From assembly GCA_000151295.1 (NCBI GenBank), contig GG745356.1, forward strand, positions 487,361 to 551,360: DNA of 64,000 nucleotides, written 5' to 3'. Source of the DNA: Allomyces macrogynus ATCC 38327 (Eukaryota; Blastocladiomycota; Blastocladiomycetes; Blastocladiales; Blastocladiaceae). A program made the translations under genes and the position numbers. Shown one piece after another: positions 21,519-35,418 of this stretch; positions within the stretch are counted from its first letter, which is position 1, and each line of letters starts with the position of its first letter. The notes beneath the pieces were generated by a model that worked only from the letters and a program-made list of their open reading frames with translations, did no database searches and was not told where the DNA came from.

Positions 21519-23726
21519 TCAAGTACTTGGCCCCGGCGACCTCCCGACCGTCGTGACCCTCCGTACCCCACCTCCCACCCCCGCCGAACCCCCTATCGCC
21601 GTCCCCGTCCCCGTCCCCCCGGCCCCCGGTGAAATCGGTGCCAACGGCCGCCGCTTCGACCCCTGCAACGAGCTCCTGCGCGCAGCGGGAGTTGTCGACC
21701 CGACCGCCGCCGCCGCCGCCGCAATTGCCGCCGTGGGGGTCGCAAGCCGCGCGGGATTCGGCGTGAGACATTCGGCCGACCCGTGCGGTGAGCCCGTCGG
21801 GGACGCAGTCAACCCGGGCGTTGACGACGAGTCGGCGCGCGGGCGCGCGAGGTGCGGCGCAACTGTGCTCACAGAGGCCGCGGCGGTCGGTGCGGCCGCG
21901 CGGTGGTGTGGTGACGCGTGGTGCATGTGCGGCACGTGGTCGCCGTGTGCGGCGGCGGTGGTCGCGTGCAGGGACGGTGCCGACGGACAAGCGTTGTGGA
22001 CACGGGTTGGGCGGAGACCGGTAGTGGCGAGACGCGACGAGAGCGCATGGGTTGGGGTCGTGGGTGCGGTAGTGGCGGGGGTGGCAGCGGCAGGTGCGAG
22101 TTGCCCGGTCGACGACGACCGCGACGAGGTGGATTTGTTGGAGACGCCGTGCATGAGCCGGTATGCGGCAATGAGCACGTGTATCGCCTTTTTCCACCGT
22201 TGTTCGGCCCGGTAGGACTTCATCATTTCGAGCACGGTTTGCGATTCGAGTTTCTCGCCCTGGAGACCGAGTCAATCGGTAAGTTGCGTGCAGAACGGTG
22301 GTCAGCGCGAGGGGAGGATGGAGGGGAGGGGGAGTACCGACCGTGATCCAGGGGTGGTAGACGATTTCCTTGGCCGCGATGCGTTGTGCCGGGTCGACTT
22401 GCAGCATCTTTTCGAGCAAGTTTTTGGCTTGCACGAGTACGGCACTGCGCACTCAGTCTTTTTCGGACGCGGACATGGGAGCGAGCGAAAATGAGAGTAC
22501 AGAACGTACCAGATGGCGAACAGTGGGCCCAGATCGCGTGATGCACGTTGATGGTCCCCGTAACGATCATTTCGCGCAGTTCCTGCTCGGCCTTTTTGGT
22601 GTACTTGGCGAGGCTAGCGTCAAGCACGTCCGATGGGTCAGTTGCATTATCGGGAACAGCACGGCCGGCACGAATCCATAGCGTACAGGAGGCCGCACAT
22701 GATCCCGATACTCCAAATATCGCACTGTTGGCTGTACCCCAACCCGGCCACGACTTCGGGGGCTACGTTTGGCAATACGAACTCGTCAACAATGATTACA
22801 CCCCGACCCGTTGCCATTCGGAAAACGTACCCATGTAGGTCGGTGTCCCGCACACGTTCTCCATGAGCTTGCCGCCACCCGTGAACGCGGCGAGGCCAAA
22901 GTCGGAGACCTTGATGTTGTAGGGGTCGTTTGGGTCGGACGTGGAGAGGAGGATATTCTCGGGCTTGATATCGCGGTGAACGATGCCTTTGGATGCATCC
23001 ATTCGTGAGCTGGGACGCCGTCAAGAACTCCAACGACGCGTCGGATCCAAAACTCACCGTGGTCGTGCAGGTACCCAATCACGCTCGCGAGCCGTTTAAT
23101 CACGAGCTTGATGTCCTTTTCCTCGATCGAGTTGGTGAGCTGCACCTTTTTCACGAGCTCGCCGCCGTTGCAGCTACGTCCGCGTGTCCCAATCGTCAGC
23201 CGTAATCCGACCCACCTTCTTGCCAATCATACGTACTACTCCATGACAATGTAGATCTTCTGCGGTGTCTCGTAGACCTCGCGCAGCTGCACGACATGCC
23301 GGTGCCGAATACGTTTCATAATCTCGACTTCGCGCGCAATCTGGTCCATCGACGCGCCGCCGCGCATCTTCTTGTGGATCGTCTTGCAGGCAAACACCTC
23401 GCGCGTCGCTCGGTCCGTGACGAGCCGCACGGTACCAAAGGCGCCCCTGCACATCCACCAACCGTCAGTGACGGTGCACACGCGGTGTGTGACGAGGAAC
23501 GACCGGCAACGTACTTGCCCAACTTGCTCCCGAGATCGTACCGCTCCTCGAGCCCGGCCTCGTCGTCGGCGCGCACGTGCCGGATCGGGGACCCAGAGTC
23601 GGCGGTGCTATTGCTGGTACTGAGGCCGAGATTCACCCCGACCATGCCGGCGCCGCTGTGGCCCGTGGGCGTCGAGGGGGACGAGGTCATGGACCGCGAC
23701 GCGAGCGAGGCAAAGCCGCCGTCCAT
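21519..23726 (-). CDS. CAMK-type serine/threonine protein kinase
   Basis: About eight exons with short introns. After a Ser/Gly-rich N-terminus, the glycine loop [12 protein letters not shown] is split by an intron. Next come [10 protein letters not shown] (catalytic Lys), [42 protein letters not shown] (catalytic Asp), [22 protein letters not shown] and [14 protein letters not shown]. The stretch between the APE motif and [15 protein letters not shown] is compact. The ~240-residue tail after [18 protein letters not shown] is Ala/Pro/Thr-rich and low in complexity. [10 protein letters not shown] resembles the basic amphipathic calmodulin-binding helix of CaM kinases, so regulation by calmodulin is plausible. 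The last exon's end is the least certain part. Confidence 0.87.
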
Positions 23727-24460
23727 AGTGCCGGCGAAATTGGTGCGTGCGGGGGGTTGGTGTGTCGGTTGAGGCGTGAAAGCGTGCAAACGTCACGTCG
23801 TAGTGTGCTGCTGCGGGCAAGCGCGGGCAGTGAGTTGAGTGCGGCAGCGCGTTCGCAGGCGGAGCATCACTTGTTTGTCCGGCGTGACGGGCCGGCTAGG
23901 CCCGGTTCTGGATCATCCAAGGCGAATGCGGGCGGTGGCAGCAAGTTGCGACGTGGTGCGGCGCGTCGTGGTCGAGTTGCAGCAGCTGAGGGAGGTCGGA
24001 GCGCACGACCGAGCAGCAGCAGCGAAACGAACCAGAAACGACAAAGGCAGACCGCCCAAATCACGGTCAGGTGATGCGCGCGAGACACGCGAGACGCATC
24101 GATCTGTCGTTCCCGCCGACGTCGTCATTTCCTTGCCGCGCGTTTGAGCAGAGTCCCATCGGCGCGCCATGAGCGCTCGGGCTGTGATTGCGACATGCAT
24201 GGTGTCGACGGTGGCCGCTTGTCGGCGAGCATCGCGCTGTCTTCAAGCAGCCAGAACCATTCAATCACCCCATCGTTATCCCATGTTATCGTTTCCTGTA
24301 CAAATGTACTTCGCTGTTCGACCGCATCAATCAAGAATGCTACCGTCAAGCACGACGACGTCCACCGAGCTGGTGGCCGTCACGATCCGTCGACCCCCAG
24401 CCGCCAGGGGCCAACGCAAAAATAACCCAAACCCATCCCATCCACTCGTTTCCCATCGCC
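23727..24460. other. Intergenic, kinase promoter side
   Basis: No supported gene. Frames here mirror each other on the two strands without domains. Confidence 0.4.
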
Positions 24461-25979
24461 TTACTTGCCGCCAAGAAGACCCTTGAGCTGCTCCTTTTGG
24501 TCTTCCGAGAGCCTCAGGTTCTCTGGGAACCGCACTTTCAGGTGCACAATCAAGTCGCCCTTGGCGCCGGGCGACTTGGAAATGGGCATGCCGTCGCCGC
24601 GGTACCGAATCTGTTGTCCAGGCTGCACGACCTTGTCGCACTTTACGAGCAAGTGCCGCCCGTCGAGTGTCGTGATCTTGCGCGCGAACCCGGTCAGCGC
24701 CTCGACGAGCGTTAGGTCAAGCGTCATTTCCAGGTTGTCGCCGGTGCGCTTGAACGTCGGGTGCGGCTTTTCCTCGATGACGAACCTGATTGCGAGGGGG
24801 TGGAGGGGGTTAGTTGCGAGGTTTGGGATGATAGGAGGAAGAAGGAGGGTAAGACATACTCGACGGTCTGGCTTATACCCGGTGCAATCTCGTCGCCCTC
24901 GTTCGGGAACTTGATCTTCGTCCCGGCCTTCCATCCGGGCTTGACGTTGATCTGTAACACGGCGCGAGAGAAACCGTGAGTGAACCGTTTGGCGTACGCA
25001 TCAGTACCGTCTCCACCACAACCCGACGTACCTCCAAGATCTTCTCCGACTGGCCACCTGCCATAGACCTGCGCGTGACCTTCAACTTTTTGGTCGTGCC
25101 CTTGAACAAGTCCTCGAGCGCGACCGGCAGTTTGCGCGACACGACCTGCGGCTCCCCGCCACCGCCCATCCCATTGCCGCCCATTCCGCCGCCCATTCCG
25201 CCCGGCATTCCGCCAAACCCACCCGGCATCCCGCCGAACCCACCTGGCATCGCGCCCATCCCGCGCGTCGACGTGCTCCCGCGACTGCGCGGCATCCCGC
25301 CAAACATGCCGGCAAACGGATCCTCGTCGCCACCACCACCGCCAAACTGGCTCATGAAGGTGCGGAAAATATCGTCGGCGTTGCTCGGGTTGAAGTGCAT
25401 CCCCGGCCCGCCACCGGACGACGAGAAGGAGAAAGTCGTGCCGCCGCCCGGACCGAACCCGCTGAAACCGGCACCAGGGCCGGCGCCCGCGTCGGGTGGT
25501 GGTGCGCCCTTGAGCCCTTCTTCGCCGAATCGGTCGTAGATGGTGCGCTTGTTCGAGTCCTGTGGGGGGGGGGGGGAGGGGAGAAGGGGTCAGTGGATGG
25601 GCTGGGATCGTGCGTACGAGGAGAGAGAGGAGAGAGAGGGTGAAGAAAACGTACCGAGAGCACCTCGTAGGCCTCGCTAATCTCCTGGAACTTTTCCTTA
25701 GCGCCAGCCTCTTGGTTGCGGTCCGGGTGGAACTTGAGCGCGAGTTTTCTTTGGGAGCGACGGTCAAGAGCGTCAGCAAAGTGAACACCACGCTAGATGG
25801 TCTCGAAATAGACGTACCGATAGGCCTGAACGCGGTCAAGACGAAAGAGCATGCGAAACGCGTTAGAAACCGGTGCGGCTCCACGCGCAAGCAGTCGTCT
25901 CAGCCGGCCATACCTTGCGCAGGTCGTCCTCGCTCGCGTCCTTGGCGACGCCGAGCAGCTTGTAGTAGTCCTTCCCCAT
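24461..25979 (-). CDS. SIS1: Sis1/DNAJB-type Hsp40 co-chaperone
   Basis: Exon 1 (25914-25979) encodes [20 protein letters not shown] plus RK. Exon 2 is an 8-base microexon (25818-25825). Exon 3, from 25748, gives the rest of the J domain with LKFHPDRN. The joined reading [14 protein letters not shown] is exactly what the family needs. A Gly/Phe-rich and Gly/Met-rich region (GGFGGMPG repeats) follows, then two substrate-binding domains ([45 protein letters not shown]). It lacks the zinc-finger domain of Ydj1, so it is a class B J protein. It stimulates Hsp70 ATPase and delivers clients in cytosol and nucleus. A heat-shock-like array lies about 210-260 bases upstream. One intron has a poly(C) run at its 3' splice site. 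Confidence 0.95.
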
Positions 25980-26190
25980 TGCGATCGGTGGTTTCCTCGT
26001 TTCGGTTTCGGTATCTGCTGAAGCCTTGTTGCAGGTGCTTGCCGTGCGTGTTGCAGGTTGCTGTTGGTCGCTGTAGAGGACAAGAAGTCGTGCACGAGCG
26101 GGACGCGGGGGAAGACGCGCTTTATGGAGTTGAGAAAAGAGCGGCGACTTGGAAATCAGCGAAACCGCCAACGTCGACAGCATGCCCAAA

Positions 26191-26241
26191 GTGTTCGATC
26201 GTGTTCGCCCATGTTCGACCAGGTTCGGCAGCGTTCGCTTC
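26191..26241. promoter_or_regulatory. Step-type heat-shock element array upstream of the DnaJ gene
   Basis: Five GTTCG cores are spaced exactly 10 bases apart (TTC at 26194, 26204, 26214, 26224, 26234), with a sixth TTC 5 bases later at 26239. Hsf1 trimers are known to bind nTTCn units separated by 5 bases (step-type HSE), which gives a 10-base period. The array lies between the divergent DnaJ (start 25979, -) and chitinase (start 26592, +) genes. Binding is inferred. Confidence 0.6.
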
Positions 26242-26591
26242 GGGGGTGTGGTCCGAAGACACGCGAGGCGGTCTGACTTGGAGGCCAATGGCCCGAACCA
26301 GATGCTTCCGGTTGCGTGTCGCCAGCGGTGCTTCGCCACCCAGCAGACCGCCATTGCACGATGCCCCGCTCCCTCTTGGCGCCATTTCTCCACATCTCCA
26401 CGTCAGGAGCCAGCACGCCGCACGACCACTCGATTGCGGCGCACACCTTGCGCTCTCCACGACTTTGGATCCGCGCGACGCGACGCGACAGCCGAGCCCC
26501 GCTCTCTCCACCACGTTTCAACACGCGAATGCGTCGCGTCCTGCACCGAATCGAACGGCACCTCCGTCGAGTATCCACCAATCCGGCAACC

Positions 26592-28077
26592 ATGCCCGCC
26601 ACGCCCGTCGTGCTCGCCTACTACACGTCGTGGTCGGCCTACGAGCCGCGCAACTACCACGCGCTCGACATGCCCGTCGAGCATCTCACGCACATCAACT
26701 ACGTGCGTTTTACGCCTTGCTCTTTGGCCAACCATCGCGTCGAAACTGGTTCGAGGAAAAGACGCGTCGAAATGGCCGAATATTCGCTGACGCTCTCCAC
26801 CCGCGCGGTGATAGGCGTTTGCCAACATCAAGGACGGCAAGATTGGTCCGTCTCGCCGATTGACGCGTTCTCCACGATCCCTATCATTTCGTTGATCCCG
26901 CTTGCTTCGTAGCCCTCGGCGACAGCTGGGCCGATGTCGAGCGCGCGCACGAGCTCAAGCACCCGGACGGGTCGCCCGCGGGCACGTTTCGCGGCAATTT
27001 CGAGATCCTGAACCGGACCGACAGCCCGTTCCGCCGGCGCAACCCGAATATTCGCACTCTGATCTCGATTGGCGGGTGGACGTTCTCCAAGGGTGTGTTT
27101 TCACCCTGATGAGCCCGCTGGATTGCAGGCCGGTCGGCTGATGCGCGTTGGTCCAGATTTCTCGCTGGTTGCGCGCACGCCCGAGTCGCGCCACGTCTTC
27201 ACGCAGTCGGTGCTCGATTTTTTCACGCAGCACCGGTTCGACGGCGTGGATCTCGAGTGCGCATCTCTCTTCAGTCAATGCCATTTGCGTTTCGTATTCC
27301 AAACTGACGCGATTTGATGCTCCTAGCTGGGAATACCCCGTTGAGGGCGGCATGGACCACAATCACCGGCACCCGGACGACGGCCACAACTTCACGCTCC
27401 TGCTCCGTCAACTCCGTTCGGGGCTCGACGTCCTCGCGCAGTCGCTCGGCCGCGAACGGTACTTGCTGACCGTGGCCGTCGGCGCGACCGAGCACACGGC
27501 AAAACACTTTGATGTCCCCGGGCTTGCTGAGACGTGCGACTGGATCAACGTCATGACCTACGTACGTCTGTGTCGGCGCTCTCCTGATTCTCTACCTCCA
27601 CCAACACCCTCATGAACGTAGGATGCGGCGGGCCCCTGGTCCTCGACCGCAGAGCACCACGCGCCGCTCGACTTTGCGACGACCTCGCTGGCCCTCTACC
27701 AACGTCTCGGCGCGCCAAACTACAAACTCGCGCTCGGCGTGCCCTTTTACGGTCGGTCGTTCACGGGCGTCCGCTCAATCGAGTCCGGGCAACGCTATGA
27801 TGGGACAGGCCCCGGCACGCACGAACCCGGCGTCGTCGACTGGGACGACCTGTGTGCGAATTACACGCCCGCGCAGGGGTACGTGCGTGACGGATGCACG
27901 TGGTGGCATCCGCAGACGGGCGTGTGGGTCGGGGCCGATGATGAGGAGGCGATGGCGCGCAAGGGACGCTTGGCGCGGGAGATGGGGTTAGCGGGCGTGT
28001 TTTGGTGGGAGATGAGCATGGATAAGAGGGCGGAGTTGGTCAGGGCGGTGCGCCGTGGAATGGGGTATCCTGAGTAA
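26592..28077 (+). CDS. GH18 chitinase, no evident signal peptide
   Basis: Six exons: 26592-26702, 26815-26845, 26913-27092, 27157-27256, 27327-27561 and 27622-28077. The barrel motifs are VVLAYYTSWSAYEPRNY at the start, HINYAFANI, TLISIGGWTFSKG, the catalytic FDGVDLDWEYP (its third Asp codon is split by an intron), WINVMTYDAAGPW, LGVPFYGRSF and the C-terminal VFWWEMSMDKR. Glu of DWE is the proton donor and the preceding Asp activates the substrate N-acetyl. It hydrolyses beta-1,4-GlcNAc chains. The N-terminus goes straight into the first barrel strand, so there is no secretion signal unless an upstream exon exists. Use in wall remodelling or zoospore formation is inference. Confidence 0.93.
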
Positions 28078-28481
28078 CGTCGAAACGAATGTATTTTTGG
28101 ATTTCGGTAAACGCTGCCAGGTACGATTGTCGTTAAGAGGGCGACGGAATCATGAGCGCGCCGGGTGCCACCGGGAAATGTCATGGGCGGTATCTTGACG
28201 GGGCCCACGAGACGCTCTCGAAATTTAGATGTGGACGACACGCGGATATGACGACAACGAGTAACGGAGCGATCGTGGATTGACCCAGCGGCCGAAGGAT
28301 CAATGCGGTGGTGCCTGTCAGTGCATCGAATCGTGCGCGGGTAGGGTTCAGCAACCATTCAGCCGATCCCACGTGATGAAAGGGCTACCCCGCGCGTCGG
28401 TCCCGCTGCTGGCGCTCACCGCCGCGACGACGACGACGATCTGGTAGCCTGCCGCCGCCTACGTCCAGCACAAGTTCCACC
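28078..28481. other. Intergenic between chitinase and eIF3e
   Basis: No supported gene; short spacer holding the eIF3e promoter. Confidence 0.4.
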
Positions 28482-29891
28482 ATGGTGTCTGTCGCCGCAC
28501 AACTCAACACGGCGACGATCGCGCCCTTCCTCGACCGCCAGCTGCTGGTCCCGGTCCTGCGCCATCTCGCCGACAATGCCGACCTTGCCGGTGTGGCCAA
28601 GCGCGACGTGCTCGAGCAGCTCTTTGCCGTCGTGAGCGCGACCGCCAACGCCGACCTTGCCTCGCAGATCGCCGACGAGATTGTCGCTGCCGGCGGCAAG
28701 AAGCCTGCGCTCGACGGTAATTTCCCGACCCGACCGAACCGCATGATTTGATTCAAACCGCGTCAAAACCCAACCAACCACCCACTTTTCGCCCCGACTA
28801 GACGTCAAGGCGCGTTCGGCCGAGACGCTCGCTGCGATCAACAATGTCGACGAGGACGTGTCCAACATCCTTGACGTGTTGGCCGCCGCGGCGCCCGAGG
28901 ACCTGCGCGCACACGACCGCGTGTCCAACTCCAACTACGTCCAGGACAATGCAAAGGTGACGGTCGACGCCATCGACAAGGTCTTCCACTACGGCCAGCT
29001 CTACTACCAAGCCGGCCAGTACGCCAAGGCCGCCGAGATCCTCGACCAGTACCGCCGGATTGTACGCGCTGCCCTGTTTTCCCTCCCTGCGCCGTTCGCG
29101 CCCCTCCCGCCTGACCTCACCTGTCTGTATAGTCGACCAACGACGCGCTCTACCTCGCCGCCATGTGGGGCAAACTCGCGGCCCTAATCCTGGCCAATGA
29201 CGACGGCGCGTCCGACGCGCTGCACCGTCTGCGCGATGCCGTCGAGAACGCGTCGCTCGCGTCGCCGAGCCACACGCTGCAGCAGCGCGCGTGGCTCCTG
29301 CACTGGACGCTCTTTGTGCATCTGCGCACCGAAACGGGCCTCCCGCGTGTGCAGGAATTCTTTGCGACCTACCAGAACGTGGTCGAAACCGCGTGCCCGT
29401 GGCTCGTGCGGTACGTGGTCGCAGCCGCGGCATTGACGGGCAAGAACACGCGCGACGCCGCACGGCTCGCCGCGCAGGAACGGTACCGCGTGACCGACCC
29501 GGTGGCCTCGGTCCTCGAGAACCTGTTGGTTTCCGTGGATCTGGACGCGGCGGCTGACGCGCTCAAGGACGTCGAGGCCGTTGCCAAGGCGGATTATTTC
29601 TTGGCGCCGCACGCGGATGCGTTGGTCGCGGCGCTGCGCAAGCAGGTGTTCCAGGTCCTTGCGAATGTCTACACTCAGTTGCCCGTCGCGCGCGCGCAGG
29701 CGGTCCTGCATGTCGGCGACGACTTTGATTGGCAGTCGGTCGCAACGGACGTCAAGGGTGGCGTGACCGTGGAGAAGGGTGTGATTGAGTTTGCGCAGGC
29801 GGGGCCCGCGCGCCGTGGCGTGCTCGAGAAGATGGATAAGCTGTCGCACCGGTCGGATAACACCATGGCGATGCTCTTCAAGAAGCAGTGA
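28482..29891 (+). CDS. Translation initiation factor eIF3 subunit e (Int6)
   Basis: Exons 28482-28716, 28802-29061 and 29133-29891 encode about 417 residues. The N-terminus has the family pattern IAPFLDRQLLVPVLRHL. HYGQLYYQAGQYAKAAEIL, WGKLAALIL, QQRAWLLHWTLFVHL and CPWLVRYVVAAA follow in the helical repeat region. The C-terminal PCI domain ends with SVATDVKGGVTVEKGVIEF. eIF3e helps the eIF3 complex join the 40S subunit and mRNA. The end LSHRSDNTMAMLFKK has no extra tail. The introns are the usual short size. Confidence 0.92.
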
Positions 29892-32547
<2,656 letters not shown>

Positions 32548-32978
32548 AGTGGCGGGATGCCGACGGTGGGGCACGCGCGCGCGCGGGGTCGGATCGAGAG
32601 TGTGCGCGCGCGCGTCTCGTGAAGGTGTTTTCGCGGATTGGTTTTTGTTTCTTGGCTTGGATTGGTTTGGTGCGCGCAGTCGTGCCCGCGTCGGGCGCGG
32701 CCAGCAGCAGGGGCACGGTGCTGCCGCGCCTTGGTTGCGTTGAGGGGGATTGGTGCCGTTCTGTCCGTCCGTGCGTGCGTCGTGGGTTGCAATATCGAAT
32801 AATCTATTTGATACACGCTGCGTTTTCGCCCACTCTGACCTGCGTTCGTCGCGTCCTCGACGGTTTCCACAGCTGTTCAGATCGCATTCTTGGGTTTCGC
32901 TGCGTTGGTGCCGCGAACGTGCCGAGAACAGCAACGTGTCAGACCCATCGCCCTGGCCGACGCGGTCTCCTTGCGTGG
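32548..32978. other. Intergenic, ARF1 3' side
   Basis: No gene supported. A dinucleotide CG-rich stretch (GCGCGCGCG) occurs near 32575-32620. Confidence 0.4.
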
Positions 32979-33003
32979 TTTCGGCGTGGTTCTGCCGGTT
33001 TCA
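32979..33003. promoter_or_regulatory. Candidate step-type heat-shock element upstream of p23
   Basis: Three TTC cores at 32980, 32990 and 33000, exactly 10 bases apart, about 220-245 bases before the p23 start. It has the same layout as the longer array upstream of the DnaJ gene. Three units can occur by chance; the match of position and chaperone target raises the likelihood. Confidence 0.45.
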
Positions 33004-33223
33004 GCGTCGATCCTGTTCACCTCAACGACACTGCCGACTGCTGAAAGTTCACGCTGTAAAGCTCGACGACGTCGACGACGACGACGACGACGACGCGACC
33101 GCTAGCACGACAACCGCGAGCACGACGACGCCGCCGACACAACGTGCCCGTGATCCGCACCTTGCGCCGTCACCACCTGCGCGCGCCGCCCCACCTGATC
33201 CCGCACCAACCATCAACGCGACC

Positions 33224-33829
33224 ATGATGCTCGGCACCTCGTCCGACCACCCCGCGACCCCCACCGTCCTCTGGGCGCAGCGCGCGACGCACCTGCTCGT
33301 GACCATTGAAGTGCACGACTGCGAGCACCCGACCGTCACGATCGACGCCAAGCAAGTCGTGTTCTCGGCCAAGGCCAGCAGTACCGGTGCCGGCTCCGAC
33401 AAGAAACACTACCGCGCGACGCTCGACCTGCTGCATGAGATCGACCCCAAGGCGTCATTGTACAATATCCGTCCGCGGCTCGTGGAATTCGTGCTGTACA
33501 AAAAGGAGGAGAAGTGGTGGCCGCGGCTGTTGAGCACCAAGGGCAAGCCGTTCTGGCTCAAGACGGATTTCGCCAAGTGGAAGGACGAGGATGAGAGTGA
33601 CGAGGACGAGGATGAGGAGAGGAAGAAGTCGCCGGGCGAGCTGTTGGACCAGTTTAACTTGTCGTCCGGCGCGATGGGCGGGATGGGCGGCATGATGGGC
33701 GGGATGGGTGGCGGGATGCCCGATTTCGCGTCGATGGCGGCCGCGCAAGGGATGAAGTTTGAGTCCGGCGCGAGTGACGAGGACGATTCGGATGACGAGG
33801 AGATGCCGCCGCTGGTCGACCAGCCGTAA
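33224..33829 (+). CDS. SBA1: Hsp90 co-chaperone p23/Sba1
   Basis: Intronless from the ATG at 33224 (a second ATG follows at once), about 201 residues. The CS domain begins PTVLWAQRATHLLVTIEV, carries VVFSAKASS and ends with the p23 signature EEKWWPRLLSTKGKPFWLKTD, then FAKWKDEDE. A Gly/Met-rich stretch (GGMGGMMGGMGGGM) and an acidic tail ending MPPLVDQP are typical of fungal Sba1. p23 binds the ATP-bound closed Hsp90 dimer and slows its ATPase during client maturation. The frame is open far upstream (to 32750) but that part lacks conserved sequence. Confidence 0.93.
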   Translation: MMLGTSSDHPATPTVLWAQRATHLLVTIEVHDCEHPTVTIDAKQVVFSAKASSTGAGSDKKHYRATLDLLHEIDPKASLYNIRPRLVEFVLYKKEEKWWPRLLSTKGKPFWLKTDFAKWKDEDESDEDEDEERKKSPGELLDQFNLSSGAMGGMGGMMGGMGGGMPDFASMAAAQGMKFESGASDEDDSDDEEMPPLVDQP

Positions 33830-34459
33830 GGACGCGGGATTTGCGGGACTCGTTGGGCGCGTACGCGACGGGTTCGCGTGAGTACCGCTCACTGTCTGTC
33901 GGTTGCACGGTCTCTTGGTCGGTCGCGTCGGAATTTGGGATTGGGTCGTGCGCCGCCATCGTCATTTCTGTACAGAGCTTCGTTTTTGGGCATCTGCAAC
34001 ATGTTCATTTTCGTCCACGGTGTTGGCACTGCTAATCAGGCCCCCCTTCCATGCGTCGGACGCGCTCCCACTCCCTGTCGCTCGCGCCTGGCAGCCGCCC
34101 AGTCTTCCTCCCTTCAGTCGGCTCATCGACCAGGTTCGGGTGAGCTTGCCATCGTGCTGACGACCGGCCACCGCGCTCATCCGCCCTCCGTCGTGCTCTG
34201 TCCTTGTGATCGAGGCAGGAGATGAGCGGAAAGGTGGGCGTATCCGATATCTGTTGTTTCACCACATCTTTCCTCACCAGGTAATCCAGTGACTCGATGC
34301 CTCTTCATTATCCGCCTTGACACTGCGACCCTTCATCCAGGTCCCCCACATCATGTCCTTCCTCCACTCAACTCATCCGCGGTTCCACAAGAATCCGTCG
34401 GCGCCGTTGAATGCCGCGACAGAATGGGTTGGATATGTTGACGGCGAATGACTTTGAAA
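33830..34459. other. Intergenic between p23 and the AAA relic
   Basis: Nothing coding is supported, although the AAA relic could start earlier (about 34390), where FHKNPSAPLNAATEWVGY is readable. Confidence 0.35.
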
Positions 34460-35180
34460 GGCCAAGTGGACGGAGTTGGATTGGATGCGCATGCCGCCAG
34501 TCGTCTACGGGCTCTCGCTCGCGAAATAAGGCGTGGGGTGAAATGTTGGTCGATGAGGTGCGGGACATCGAGTTTGACCCGCACGTCGACAGCCATCTCG
34601 TGTTGTCGTCCGATACGAAGGATCTGGCCAAGGGGCTCGTCGAGTCGCACGAGGCTGGTGGGTTGGTTGGGGATGTCATTGAGGGCAAGGGGCAGGGGTC
34701 GAGCCAGGAGTTGCTTCGGAACGGCATGGTTAAGTCTTCCCCACCCGCACCTATCCCCTTTTCACCCGCTCACGCTGACGAATAGGTTGCATGTAGGTCG
34801 CCTGCTTCCTGCGCGCTCTCGAGCGCTACTCTGGCATTCTCTTCCTCACCACCAACCGCGTCGCCGAATTCGGCGCGGCTTTTGGCTCCCGCCTCACGTT
34901 GGCCCTGCGGTACGCCGACCTCGACACCAATGGCCGCGCCAAGATCTGGACCCAAGTGCTCGACTGGCCACTCGCAGCGGTTCCGCTCAACGGCCGCCGA
35001 ATCAAGTCGGTCCTGCGCACCGCACAGGCCATGGCCGCACGCGAGGGGCGGGATTAGGGAATGACGCATATTCGCAAAGTGTTGCGGCTCGTGTCGGAGT
35101 TCAAGGAACGGCTGGCGGATCAGCAGAATGCGCGGATCGCGGTTCGGGAGCGGTGGATGCGCGTGCTGGATGAGGACTAG
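34460..35180 (+). pseudogene. Decayed AAA+ ATPase lacking Walker A and B
   Basis: The plus strand reads WTELDWMRMPPVVYGLSLAK, then a frameshift at about 34528-34533, then AWGEMLVDEVRDIEFD, VLSSDTKDLAKGLVESHEAG and DVIEGKGQG. In large fungal AAA proteins this last motif is followed by the Walker A loop. Here it runs into SSQELLRNGM and a putative intron (about 34729-34796), and resumes at FLRALERYSGILFLTTNRV (sensor region), SRLTLALRYADLD and NGRRIKSVLRTAQAMAA. An in-frame TAG at 35055-35057 interrupts before GMTHIRKVLRLVSEFKERL. One frameshift, loss of the whole Walker A-to-Walker B segment (about 100 residues) and one stop mark a dead gene. It stays CpG-rich, so the decay differs from that of the LRR and Fanzor relics. 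Confidence 0.75.
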
Positions 35181-35418
35181 GGCGCACGGGGGACGGTGGT
35201 CCAGCGTGCAGCCATCTGGTGGGACGTGGTCATAGCAGCGGCACCAACTGTCTGGCGCCAAACGGCCGTGGTCGCGGTGGTGCCTGCAGTGGTGGTCGCC
35301 GTCGCGGTTGTCCTGGGGCAGTCGAGGATTCGGAATGCGGTGGTCGAGTTGGTGCGGCAGATCTAGAAGAACCGAGTGTACATTGTTGTTTTGCTCAATA
35401 TACATGGAGTTCGCTCGC
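35181..35418. other. Intergenic between AAA relic and GMF 3' end
   Basis: Short spacer; no gene supported. Confidence 0.4.

Noticed and set aside
27241..27330. Apparent Asp-to-Glu change in the chitinase active site (DGVDLE)
   Set aside because: The codon is split by an intron; GA joined to C restores DGVDLDWEYP.
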